Positions 1 through 5,117 of a stretch of DNA of 5,117 bases are shown one piece after another. The translations under genes and the position numbers were made by a program. Below the pieces are notes generated by a model. It was not told the DNA's origin, searched no databases, and saw only the letters and a program-made list of their open reading frames with translations. Every line of letters begins with the position of its first letter. The first letter of the stretch is position 1. The stretch comes from Pseudomonadota bacterium. Its GTDB lineage: Bacteria > Pseudomonadota > Alphaproteobacteria > Micropepsales > Micropepsaceae. Location of the stretch: assembly GCA_021808875.1 (NCBI GenBank), contig JAKBAU010000243.1, forward strand, positions 1-5,117, in the 5' to 3' direction.

Positions 1-980
1 AACCGCTCGAGCAGTGCCGCTGCGCCAACGTTATCGTAAACGCGATTTTGGATGACGACATGATCACCGTGCAATTCAACGGTTGCGGCAGCTGGTAGCG
101 ACTGGGTGAACAGGCTGGAATTGGTCTCGATAAAGCGCGGCGCAGTGACAATCAGGCAATCCGAACTCTCGATCCCATGGCGGACGGAGGCTTCGGAGCC
201 TTCGCCCTTGTAGGCGCCAAGCCATAATGGATGGGTCTCATCCAGAACGCATTTGCCTGTGATTAGACTGGCAAAGGGAATCTGTGCTTTTTCCACAAGC
301 GCCTTCAAGGGCGCCGTCATGGCAAAGCGTGCCGCGTCGGAATCAACCAGCAGCGCCGGTCTCTTGGCCTGGGACCATAACGTGAGAAGGTGTTGCAGCG
401 CGGTGTTGAAGGGTTCCGGATTACCGGAAAAGGCGAGCTCAAGGCGCCGTTGCGGCTTGCGGACCAGCTGGTGGGAGACGTCCGAAGGAAGCTGGATGTA
501 GACGGGCTTCATTTCGCGCAGGCAGGCGGTGAGTACCCGGTCGATCTCTGCGAGCGCATTCTCCGCCGTCAGGCGGGTCTGTGCGACGGTGAACTGCCGA
601 AAGCAGTTCATCATATTGTCGTAGTTGCCATCTGCCAACGTGTGATGCAGGCAGAGGCCCTCTTCCATTGCATGCAGAGGTGGTGCTCCGGTGATGCAGA
701 CGACAGGCACGTGCTCGGCACAGGCTCCGGCGACACCGCAGATAGCGCTCAGCTCCCCAACGCCATAGGTGGTCAGAATCGCGCCAATGCCATTCAGGCG
801 GGCATAGCCATCGGCTGCATAGGCCGCATTCAGTTCGTTGCAGGTACCGATGAATGTGATGCCAGTCGTGCTTCCGACCTGTTCGAGGAACTGCAGGTTG
901 AAGTCCCCGGGAACGCCAAATATGTGCCCGACACCCAAATCGCTCAGCCGACCGAGGAGTAACTCTCCGATGGTGATCAT
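1..980 (-). CDS. Thiamine-diphosphate-dependent 2-oxo acid decarboxylase (pyruvate/indolepyruvate decarboxylase family), 3'-truncated by window edge
   Basis: The minus-strand frame is open from ATG at 980 to the window edge, giving 326 complete codons of a protein that is usually about 550 residues. It therefore holds the PYR domain and most of the central domain, but not the PP domain. Family enzymes decarboxylate 2-oxo acids such as pyruvate, indolepyruvate or phenylpyruvate to aldehydes with ThDP and Mg2+ in the cytoplasm. Visible family marks are GVPGDFN with Asp26, CNELNAAYAADGYAR with the cofactor-activating Glu49, TYGVGELSA at 71-79, and the His112-His113 pair in LHHTLADGNY. Each sits one residue before the counterpart I recall in Zymomonas PDC (Asp27, Glu50, His113/114). 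That supports ATG 980 over in-frame ATGs at 1016 and 1058, and AGGG lies 9 nt upstream of it. The substrate is not determinable; general likeness is nearer to indolepyruvate/phenylpyruvate decarboxylases. Near residues 281-291 the usual RFTDT-x-TAGF-like stretch reads RFIETNSSLF. The gene is divergent from the Lrp-type regulator, a plausible controller. Confidence 0.9.
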   Translation of the reverse strand, partial: MITIGELLLGRLSDLGVGHIFGVPGDFNLQFLEQVGSTTGITFIGTCNELNAAYAADGYARLNGIGAILTTYGVGELSAICGVAGACAEHVPVVCITGAPPLHAMEEGLCLHHTLADGNYDNMMNCFRQFTVAQTRLTAENALAEIDRVLTACLREMKPVYIQLPSDVSHQLVRKPQRRLELAFSGNPEPFNTALQHLLTLWSQAKRPALLVDSDAARFAMTAPLKALVEKAQIPFASLITGKCVLDETHPLWLGAYKGEGSEASVRHGIESSDCLIVTAPRFIETNSSLFTQSLPAAATVELHGDHVVIQNRVYDNVGAAALLER

Positions 981-1058
981 GATCAATTGCCCTATCCCGT
1001 TACCTATGCCGGCCATGCGATCCCATACTGAGATCAATTCCGCACAAAGGGCTTGCAT

Positions 1059-1088
1059 TTTTAGGGGGATTTACCCCATATCGTGCAA
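1059..1088 (-). promoter_or_regulatory. Candidate promoter of the decarboxylase gene
   Basis: On the minus strand a TTGCAC hexamer (1088-1083) stands 18 nt before CTAAAA (1064-1059), a loose sigma-70-like pair. Transcription would begin near 1052, which fits translation from ATG 1016 or 980 but not from ATG 1058. Both elements overlap the inverted repeats of this gap, so a protein bound there could block or assist polymerase. The -10 match is poor and this is inference from spacing only. Confidence 0.25.
1062..1080. promoter_or_regulatory. GGGG-ATTTA-CCCC inverted repeat in divergent gap
   Basis: GGGG (1065-1068) and CCCC (1074-1077) flank a 5-nt AT centre, and two outer pairs (T1062-A1080, A1063-T1079) extend the dyad past one mismatch. 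It lies between the candidate -35 and -10 of the decarboxylase promoter. It could be an operator for the neighbouring regulator or another factor. As an RNA hairpin it has no T-run, so a terminator is unlikely. Confidence 0.3.
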
Positions 1089-1111
1089 TATTCACGCATA
1101 AATAGGTGAAT
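1082..1111. promoter_or_regulatory. Candidate Lrp/AsnC operator (nested inverted repeats)
   Basis: ATTCAC (1090-1095) and GTGAAT (1106-1111) form a perfect inverted repeat around a 10-nt AT-rich spacer. The left arm also belongs to a second dyad, CGTGCAATATTCACG (1082-1096), with 5 of 7 pairs matching. AT-rich dyads immediately upstream of a divergent Lrp-family gene are typical autoregulatory sites. The right arm overlaps the AGGTGA Shine-Dalgarno of the regulator (1104-1109), and the left part overlaps the candidate -35 of the decarboxylase, so one bound octamer could affect both genes. The binding protein is inferred. Confidence 0.4.
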
Positions 1112-1118
1112 TATCGCA

Positions 1119-1595
1119 ATGTCCGAGCATCCAGATGCCTTTGACCTGAAGATCATGCAGGAGCTTCAGAGAGACGGTCGCCAGACAAATAACGAGTTGG
1201 CGGCGCGGATCGCGCTGTCACCGTCACAGTGTTCGCGGCGCCGCAGCTGTCTTGAGGAGGAGGGTTACATCCGTGGCTATCACGCGCGGATCGATCACGG
1301 CAAGCTCGGACTGGGACTGCTATGCATCATTTCGGTGACGCTTTCGACCCACAACCAGCATAGTGCCAGGCGGTTTGGACGGTTTGTGAGCAAGCTGCCG
1401 GAGGTGCTGGAGGCCTATGCTCTCACCGGTGACATGGACTACTATCTCAAGGTGATGACACGCGATCTGAGAGATTTGTCGCGCTTTGTGAGCGATATTC
1501 TTCTGCCTCACGCGACGGTGCAGCATGTCAAGACGTCGATTGTGCTAGATACTCTGAAAGAAGCTTCCGATTATCCGGTCTCCGTTCGTGGATGA
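1119..1595 (+). CDS. Lrp/AsnC family transcriptional regulator
   Basis: This complete 158-residue protein has the normal length of the family. An N-terminal winged helix-turn-helix covers about residues 8-55: DLKIMQELQRDGR, then NNELAARIALSPSQCSRRR as helix-turn-helix, then LEEEGYIRGYHARID. A C-terminal RAM ligand-binding/oligomerisation domain (about 65-145) includes the conserved glycine-acid stretch TGDMDYYLKV at 103-112. Family members form dimers to octamers that bind DNA and sense amino acids or related metabolites. ATG 1119 is preceded at 9 nt by AGGTGA and matches the usual N-terminus. The gene is divergent from the 2-oxo acid decarboxylase, so the inferred role is control of that gene and of itself in response to an amino acid or its keto acid. 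The recognition region SPSQCSRRRSCLEEEG resembles E. coli Lrp (SPTPC-x-x-R), but it is not Lrp itself. The specific ligand is unknown. Confidence 0.93.
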   Translation: MSEHPDAFDLKIMQELQRDGRQTNNELAARIALSPSQCSRRRSCLEEEGYIRGYHARIDHGKLGLGLLCIISVTLSTHNQHSARRFGRFVSKLPEVLEAYALTGDMDYYLKVMTRDLRDLSRFVSDILLPHATVQHVKTSIVLDTLKEASDYPVSVRG

Positions 1596-1610
1596 TGGAG
1601 CTTGAGGGTC

Positions 1611-1645
1611 TGCTCCCTGGAATTCCCGCCTGACGGGGGGAGGCA
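1611..1645. terminator. Weak hairpin between convergent genes, possible bidirectional terminator
   Basis: The 53-nt gap between the converging Lrp and TetR genes contains TGCTCCC (1611-1617) that can pair with GGGAGGCA (1638-1645) with one bulge, and an inner CCCG (1625-1628)/CGGG (1634-1637) stem with a 5-nt loop. Neither strand has a T-run after the stem, so intrinsic termination is doubtful. Position between convergent genes is the main argument. Confidence 0.25.
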
Positions 1646-1648
1646 TCA

Positions 1649-2923
1649 TCACATTGCAAAAATTCCCATGAGAAACGGCTTGGCATAAAGATCGGCGACC
1701 TCACTTGGCACTGCGCCTGGTACCGCCAGTTCGATCGAGGCGGCGGCACTCAAGGCTGCATGCAGCGACTGGGCTGCCAGCACCGGATCAACGGGACGGA
1801 CTGCGCCCTCTGCGGCAGCATCGGAAATCATGGCCGCGAAGCGGTCGGTAGCCCGGGTCCAGCGGGCTACCATGTCGTTGCGGATGGGTTCGGGCAGGGC
1901 TGACAGCGCTCCCCCACGCAGCAGTGGGCCCTGTTCGGATACCTGATACTGGGCAAGCGTAGCGGCTGCCGCGCACAGGCGCGCCCAGCCGTCTCCTTGC
2001 GCCAGCATTGCCGCAGACTGAATGCGGCGAATGGCTTCGAAGGTGTGTTCAAAGCAGGCAACGACGAGATCATCCTTAGCCTCGTTGTGGTGATAGAACG
2101 AGCCCTTGGTGACATGAAGATGAGCTGAGATCTTTTCCACCGAGGCACCACGGTAGCCGTGCAGATTGATAAGCTTGGTAGCGGCGACGAGAAAGGTTTC
2201 GCGCTGACGGGCGCCAGGCTCCTCTGGGGAGGCAAGCACGTCCTGGAGCACAAGCGGTCGCCATGCAGCGCCCTCCGGCGCAAGGCCAAGGGTGAGGATG
2301 TCATAAAGGCGGGCGGCGATACGCGGGTAATCCTCGACGTGGTAGCGCGGCAGCCAGGCGACCGACCACAAAATCTGCTCCATAAGGGCGTGTGTGCGAG
2401 CATTGGCGGCGTTGCGCGGCAGCACCAGGCCGGGTCCCTGGAAGAGGGTGCGGATGCGTCGGAACAATGCGTTGTAAGGTTCGGAGACAATGCTGAGATA
2501 AGGTTCCTTGAGCGCCCGTATATCGCTGAACATGGCGATCTGCGGCTCTTCGCCTTCGCGGATGCGCCGATTGCTTTCGAGATAAAGCTCGAGAAAGCGC
2601 CGGAGCCGGGCCTTGGGATCGCTGGAGACGAATGCTGCAACGGCCAGCCTGTCAAACCATTCGATGCCACGCAGAAAACAGGCAACCGCAAGGTCTTCTT
2701 TCTTCTTGAAGTAATAGGTCACTGAGGTGGTAGAGAGGTCAACGGCGGCTGCCACATCGGCCAGCGTCATACCTTTGACGCCGCGCCGGTTGAGGATGAC
2801 GGTTGCAGCCGAAATGATGGCGTCCTTCTTGCGAGCAAAGCGGGGGCTGGCGCGGGAAGCCGGACCCTGCTCTTGGTCTTGGGGCCGAACCTCAAGATGC
2901 GGCGGCGTCGCGTTGGCGCTCAT
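1649..2923 (-). CDS. Tandem (two-domain) TetR/AcrR family transcriptional regulator
   Basis: The protein has 424 residues, about twice a normal TetR (roughly 200), and contains two complete TetR-like units. Unit 1 has its DNA-binding domain at about 32-83, with helix-turn-helix MTLADVAAAVDLSTTSVTYY followed by FKKKEDL, and its own helical ligand domain to about 215. A linker of about 20 residues leads to unit 2, with a second DNA-binding domain at about 238-291 (SVEKISAHLHVTKGSFYHH, then KDDL) and a second helical region to the end. Both helix-turn-helices look intact. TetR proteins are usually dimeric repressors released by a small ligand, so this chain may act as a built-in pseudo-dimer. 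ATG 2923 is chosen because GGGAGGA lies 4 nt upstream; an in-frame extension to 2986 would run into the upstream gene. It follows the MelB-like transporter by 25 nt and is probably co-transcribed. The inferred role is feedback control of that transporter; the ligand is unknown. Confidence 0.9.
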   Translation of the reverse strand: MSANATPPHLEVRPQDQEQGPASRASPRFARKKDAIISAATVILNRRGVKGMTLADVAAAVDLSTTSVTYYFKKKEDLAVACFLRGIEWFDRLAVAAFVSSDPKARLRRFLELYLESNRRIREGEEPQIAMFSDIRALKEPYLSIVSEPYNALFRRIRTLFQGPGLVLPRNAANARTHALMEQILWSVAWLPRYHVEDYPRIAARLYDILTLGLAPEGAAWRPLVLQDVLASPEEPGARQRETFLVAATKLINLHGYRGASVEKISAHLHVTKGSFYHHNEAKDDLVVACFEHTFEAIRRIQSAAMLAQGDGWARLCAAAATLAQYQVSEQGPLLRGGALSALPEPIRNDMVARWTRATDRFAAMISDAAAEGAVRPVDPVLAAQSLHAALSAAASIELAVPGAVPSEVADLYAKPFLMGIFAM

Positions 2924-2927
2924 GCGG

Positions 2928-2934
2928 TCCTCCC
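2928..2934 (-). promoter_or_regulatory. Ribosome binding site of the tandem TetR gene
   Basis: GGGAGGA on the minus strand lies 4 nt before ATG 2923, inside the 25-nt gap after the transporter stop codon. It decides the start in favour of 2923 rather than the upstream in-frame codon at 2986, which would lie within the transporter coding region. Confidence 0.75.
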
Positions 2935-2948
2935 AGCCCCGGACTTTC

Positions 2949-4424
2949 CTAAGGGTCAAGATCCGCTGAGTTGGCCTTAGCTGCAAGCTCCGTTTGGCCG
3001 CTCAGGGCATGCAAATTTTCACTATGGTGCTCGCGATCGATGGGAAACCGGCCAAGAATGGCAAAACCTGCCGTATAAAGCGCGGATACCGTGCACAAAT
3101 AGACGACAACAAAGCGTACCACCACCGCCTCTGGCACGGCGCCGGGGATCGCGTGGGAGGGAAAGCCAACCGCCCACAAGAGGATCCCTGAGCCCAGCAG
3201 GCCCAGGCCCGAGACGGCTTTTTGCAGAAAGCTGTTGCCGGCAAAGAGTAACCCCTCAGCTCGCCGTCCGGTGGTGCGCTCGCTGTGCTCAACGACGTCG
3301 GCGATCATCGCCCCCACCATGATCGATGGCCCGATGGTGAGCGCCGAGCCAACGGTGCTGGCGGCAAAGAGCAGGGGAAGCTGAAGCGGAGAGCCGTTCG
3401 GCACAAAAGCGCCAAAGAGCGCCAGCACCTGGGGCGTCATCATGATGAGCCCGCCGATCGTGAACATGACGATCGCGGCGAGTTTCTTGCCGAATTTGCG
3501 CGACAGCGGCGGGGAAATCGCGAAGGCAATCGCAACTGCCAGGAACACGGCAAAGGAGAGAATGCCCAGCTGGATGCTGCTGAGGCGCCAGAAAAAGGTA
3601 TTGATGTAGAATGTAAGGCCAAACACCAAACCGGTTGCCAGGCTGGTCAGAAGGATCGATGCCATCAAGATCAGGAAGGGGCGGTTGGCGAGCGTTTCAA
3701 CCATCTGCCGGCTATAGGCGCGCAAGGATTGGCGCCGGATCTGCGGCTTGCGAAAGAGCGGGATGAAGCGATGGGTGCCGTAAGCTGAGATCAGGATGGC
3801 CACAAACATCACGATGGCGGCAATCCAGCCATAACTGTGGTAGCCGGCCTCATTGAGCTGCCCCACTTTATGGGTGGCATCGGGCTTGAGCAGGACCAGA
3901 TAGGCCAAGGCAAGCATGGTCATGCCGCCATACCAGCCGAAAAACACCCGGTAGGCCATAAATGAGGTGCGTTCGTCATAATCCTCGGTGAGTTCGGGCA
4001 CCAAAGCCGAGCTCGGGATTTCGTAAAAAGTGATGAAGGTGCGGGTAATGATGGCACAGACGATCAGCCAGACAAAAAGCCAGGGCTTGGAGAGCGCCGG
4101 AGGGTTCCACAGGAGCAGATAGCTGAGCGCCACCGGCAATGCGCTTGCATACATCAGCGGGTGCCGTCGGCCCCAGCGCGTATGGAGATTGTCAGAAAGA
4201 TGGCCGACAAAAGGATCGAGGAACGCGTCAAAGATGAGGGCAAATCCCAGTGCTGCGCCCACCCATTGCGGAGGCAGGCCGAGGACAAGGTTGTAGAACG
4301 GCAGAAGAATGGTCTGAAAGCCGTTGTCCTTGACGCCAAAGGCGACGGAACCGAAGCCAAAAAACAGTTTGGTCCTAACGGAGGTCAGCTCCGAGGGCTG
4401 CGGTTCGCGTCGCGCCTTGGGCAT
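2949..4424 (-). CDS. MFS transporter, glycoside-pentoside-hexuronide:cation symporter (MelB-like) family
   Basis: This is a 491-residue inner-membrane protein with about twelve hydrophobic segments, normal for the GPH/MFS_2 group. These carriers import sugars, glycosides or related solutes with Na+ or H+. The signature is at 66-89: DAFLDPFVGHLSDN followed by RWGRRHP. Asp66 and Asp70 correspond by eye to the MelB helix II cation-site pair (Asp55, Asp59). Glu135 in YEIPSSALVPEL falls where MelB has Asp124. The conserved loop DYDERTSFMAYR follows, and the hydrophilic tail (about 465-491) is cytoplasmic. Start choice is uncertain. ATG 4424 gives the short N-terminus usual for the family, but its Shine-Dalgarno is weak (AGAGAC). 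A TTG at 4511 would add 29 residues with no better site. The gene is first in a probable operon with the tandem TetR regulator and divergent from the phoR-like gene. The substrate cannot be named; no sugar-hydrolase gene is adjacent in this window. Confidence 0.9.
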   Translation of the reverse strand: MPKARREPQPSELTSVRTKLFFGFGSVAFGVKDNGFQTILLPFYNLVLGLPPQWVGAALGFALIFDAFLDPFVGHLSDNLHTRWGRRHPLMYASALPVALSYLLLWNPPALSKPWLFVWLIVCAIITRTFITFYEIPSSALVPELTEDYDERTSFMAYRVFFGWYGGMTMLALAYLVLLKPDATHKVGQLNEAGYHSYGWIAAIVMFVAILISAYGTHRFIPLFRKPQIRRQSLRAYSRQMVETLANRPFLILMASILLTSLATGLVFGLTFYINTFFWRLSSIQLGILSFAVFLAVAIAFAISPPLSRKFGKKLAAIVMFTIGGLIMMTPQVLALFGAFVPNGSPLQLPLLFAASTVGSALTIGPSIMVGAMIADVVEHSERTTGRRAEGLLFAGNSFLQKAVSGLGLLGSGILLWAVGFPSHAIPGAVPEAVVVRFVVVYLCTVSALYTAGFAILGRFPIDREHHSENLHALSGQTELAAKANSADLDP

Positions 4425-4494
4425 GGATCTGTCTCTGAGGCCACGCGGCGCAAAGACAGCCGCGCCAGCATGTTCCGGCAGCTTGCTGTGTAAG

Positions 4495-4512
4495 GTCAAG
4501 GCGGACGTCAAG
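4495..4512 (-). promoter_or_regulatory. Tandem CTTGAC repeat, candidate -35 region for the transporter operon
   Basis: On the minus strand CTTGAC occurs twice with a 12-nt period (4512-4507 and 4500-4495), so two TTGAC-type -35 hexamers lie upstream of the transporter ATG at 4424. The best -10 at 18 nt from the second is only GAACAT, a 3 of 6 match. It may be a promoter, a direct-repeat binding site, or chance. If the TTG start at 4511 were used, this stretch would be coding. Confidence 0.25.
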
Positions 4513-4530
4513 AGGCACCAGGAGCGTTGT

Positions 4531-4560
4531 TCGGACGTACGATGTTGCGGCGACGTTCGC
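4531..4560. promoter_or_regulatory. Twin ACGT/CGT-centred palindromes in divergent transporter-phoR gap
   Basis: TCGGACGTACGA (4531-4542) is a 12-nt palindrome with 5 of 6 pairs matching. GCGACGTTCGC (4550-4560) has perfect 4-nt arms around CGT. Their centres are about 18.5 nt apart, near two helical turns, and both share GACGT. The site lies upstream of both divergent genes, which suits a regulator operator. The tandem TetR protein encoded by the leftward operon is the natural candidate, but this is inference. Confidence 0.35.
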
Positions 4561-4576
4561 GCGCTGCGCGTATAGT
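4558..4576 (+). promoter_or_regulatory. Candidate phoR -10 element with adjoining CGCGC hairpin
   Basis: TATAGT (4571-4576) is a good -10 match (5 of 6) about 50 nt before the proposed phoR start. No good -35 stands at normal spacing; the nearest, TTGCGG (4545-4550), is 20 nt away. A missing -35 would fit an activator-dependent promoter. Immediately upstream, CGCGC (4558-4562) and GCGCG (4566-4570) form an inverted repeat around GCT. I see no convincing two-part Pho box (CTGTCAT-like) here. Confidence 0.25.
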
Positions 4577-4615
4577 GATAAGACGAATCAGTGGTGTGAG
4601 AGGGCGGGGCAGAAC

Positions 4616-4622
4616 GGGAGGA
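4616..4622 (+). promoter_or_regulatory. Ribosome binding site for a TTG start (phoR)
   Basis: GGGAGGA is a near-perfect Shine-Dalgarno ending 3 nt before TTG 4626; measured from its GGAGG core the gap is 4 nt. No ATG lies in frame nearby, and in-frame GTGs at 4575 and 4596 lack such a site. This fixes the TTG start, although the spacing is short. Confidence 0.6.
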
Positions 4623-4625
4623 AGC

Positions 4626-5117
4626 TTGGACCGCAAAGCCTGGTTGGCCATATCTTCAGGGCTTGTCGCAGGGGCCTTCGTGTCCGTGTGGACGGGGACG
4701 TTGGCGCCGTGGCTCAGTCTTGGCCTCGCCCTGCTTTGTGCCCTGGCAGCTGCCCTCGCAGGCCGCCGTGCACGCCTGGAGCGGGCTGCAAGCGCTCCAA
4801 AGGCAAGTCTTGAGCAGGCTCAACCCGCTGCCGCCCGCGATATCCTTGAGCATCTGGCGGCGCCAGTGCTGTTGATCGACGCCAGCGGGCGGGTCGTCCT
4901 CGCCAATCGGGCGATGCGCGCGGTGATCGGTCTTGATGCGGAGAAAAAACCCGTTGCGGCCGTGTTGCGGACCCCCTCGGTGCTCGAGGCGGTGGAACGC
5001 ACGCGGATATCGGGGGAACCCAGTTCGATCGCCTTTACCGTTCACGTTCCGGTCGAGCGTCATTACGAAGCCCACGTTGCCCGCGTTGGTAATCAGCCGC
5101 CACTGACTGCATTGTTA
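4626..5117 (+). CDS. phoR: PhoR-like phosphate regulon sensor histidine kinase, N-terminal part, cut by window edge
   Basis: The frame is open from TTG 4626 to the edge (164 codons), with no internal stop. Two hydrophobic segments at about 6-24 and 28-46 form a short membrane hairpin with almost no periplasmic loop, as in PhoR. A basic stretch follows (RRARLERA), then a PAS domain from about 73: ILEHLAAPVLLIDASGRVVL, with ANRAMRAVIG next and the closing VPVERHYEAHVARV at 141-154. The order resembles alphaproteobacterial PhoR, including the LRTPSVLEAVE stretch after the PAS core. PhoR phosphorylates PhoB under phosphate limitation, signalled through the Pst transporter and PhoU. The catalytic DHp and ATPase domains lie beyond the window, so histidine-kinase identity is inferred. 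Downstream pst, phoU and phoB genes would be expected but are not visible. The start is TTG because of the GGGAGGA site just upstream. An alternative reading is another PAS-containing membrane kinase. Confidence 0.8.
   Translation, partial: MDRKAWLAISSGLVAGAFVSVWTGTLAPWLSLGLALLCALAAALAGRRARLERAASAPKASLEQAQPAAARDILEHLAAPVLLIDASGRVVLANRAMRAVIGLDAEKKPVAAVLRTPSVLEAVERTRISGEPSSIAFTVHVPVERHYEAHVARVGNQPPLTALL

Noticed and set aside
390..962. Plus-strand 190-codon open frame
   Set aside because: It is antisense to the decarboxylase, whose frame carries clear ThDP-enzyme motifs. The translated product has no recognisable family pattern.
1056..1058. Upstream in-frame ATG as decarboxylase start
   Set aside because: It would add 26 residues before the family N-terminus and place the start at or before the inferred transcript start. 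Residue numbering against PDC favours ATG 980.
1867..2691. Minus-strand 274-codon frame overlapping the TetR gene in another phase
   Set aside because: It is an out-of-phase reading of the same strand. It is Ser/Arg/Pro-rich and has none of the helix-turn-helix patterns seen in the true frame.
2159..2725. Plus-strand 188-codon open frame
   Set aside because: It is antisense to the tandem TetR gene. Long antisense frames are common in GC-rich genes, and this one shows no domain or ribosome binding site.
2924..2986. N-terminal extension of the tandem TetR protein
   Set aside because: The extension overlaps the end of the transporter gene, has no ribosome binding site, and is Arg/Leu-rich with no family likeness; GGGAGGA directs the start to 2923.
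3285..3788. Plus-strand 167-codon open frame rich in charged residues
   Set aside because: It is the antisense shadow of the membrane transporter; hydrophobic codons read in reverse give Lys/Glu/Arg-rich sequence.
4656..5075. Minus-strand 139-codon open frame
   Set aside because: It overlaps the phoR-like reading frame, which has membrane segments and a PAS domain; the minus-strand product is low in structure and unrecognisable.

Overview
The window looks like chromosomal DNA from a GC-rich alphaproteobacterium. This rests on the PhoR-type sensor kinase at the right edge, which resembles alphaproteobacterial PhoR, and on the double-length TetR regulator, a form I associate with alphaproteobacteria such as sphingomonads. 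The genus cannot be fixed from the sequence alone. Five protein genes occupy nearly all of it. I see no RNA gene, CRISPR array, insertion sequence or prophage remnant.

Left block (1-1648): a 2-oxo acid decarboxylase of the pyruvate/indolepyruvate decarboxylase family lies on the minus strand and is cut by the left edge. It is divergent from a complete Lrp/AsnC-family regulator on the plus strand. The gap between them holds two inverted repeats and a candidate decarboxylase promoter. This is the usual layout for a local amino-acid- or keto-acid-responsive regulator controlling itself and a neighbouring catabolic gene.

Middle block (1649-4424): two minus-strand genes form a likely operon. The first is an MFS transporter of the glycoside-pentoside-hexuronide:cation symporter (MelB-like) family. 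It is followed after 25 nt by an unusual 424-residue regulator made of two TetR-type repressors joined in one chain. The regulator converges with the Lrp gene, and the gap holds only a weak hairpin.

Right block (4425-5117): a 201-nt divergent intergenic region holds a pair of similar short palindromes and a tandem CTTGAC repeat. It is followed by the N-terminal part of a PhoR-like phosphate-sensor histidine kinase on the plus strand, which appears to start at TTG behind a strong Shine-Dalgarno sequence.

The blocks look functionally separate: keto-acid/amino-acid metabolism, sugar-type solute uptake, and phosphate sensing. The most unusual items are the tandem TetR protein with a matching twin-palindrome candidate operator, and the altered active-site-region motif of the decarboxylase. 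I found no clear evidence of a wholly new multi-gene system.
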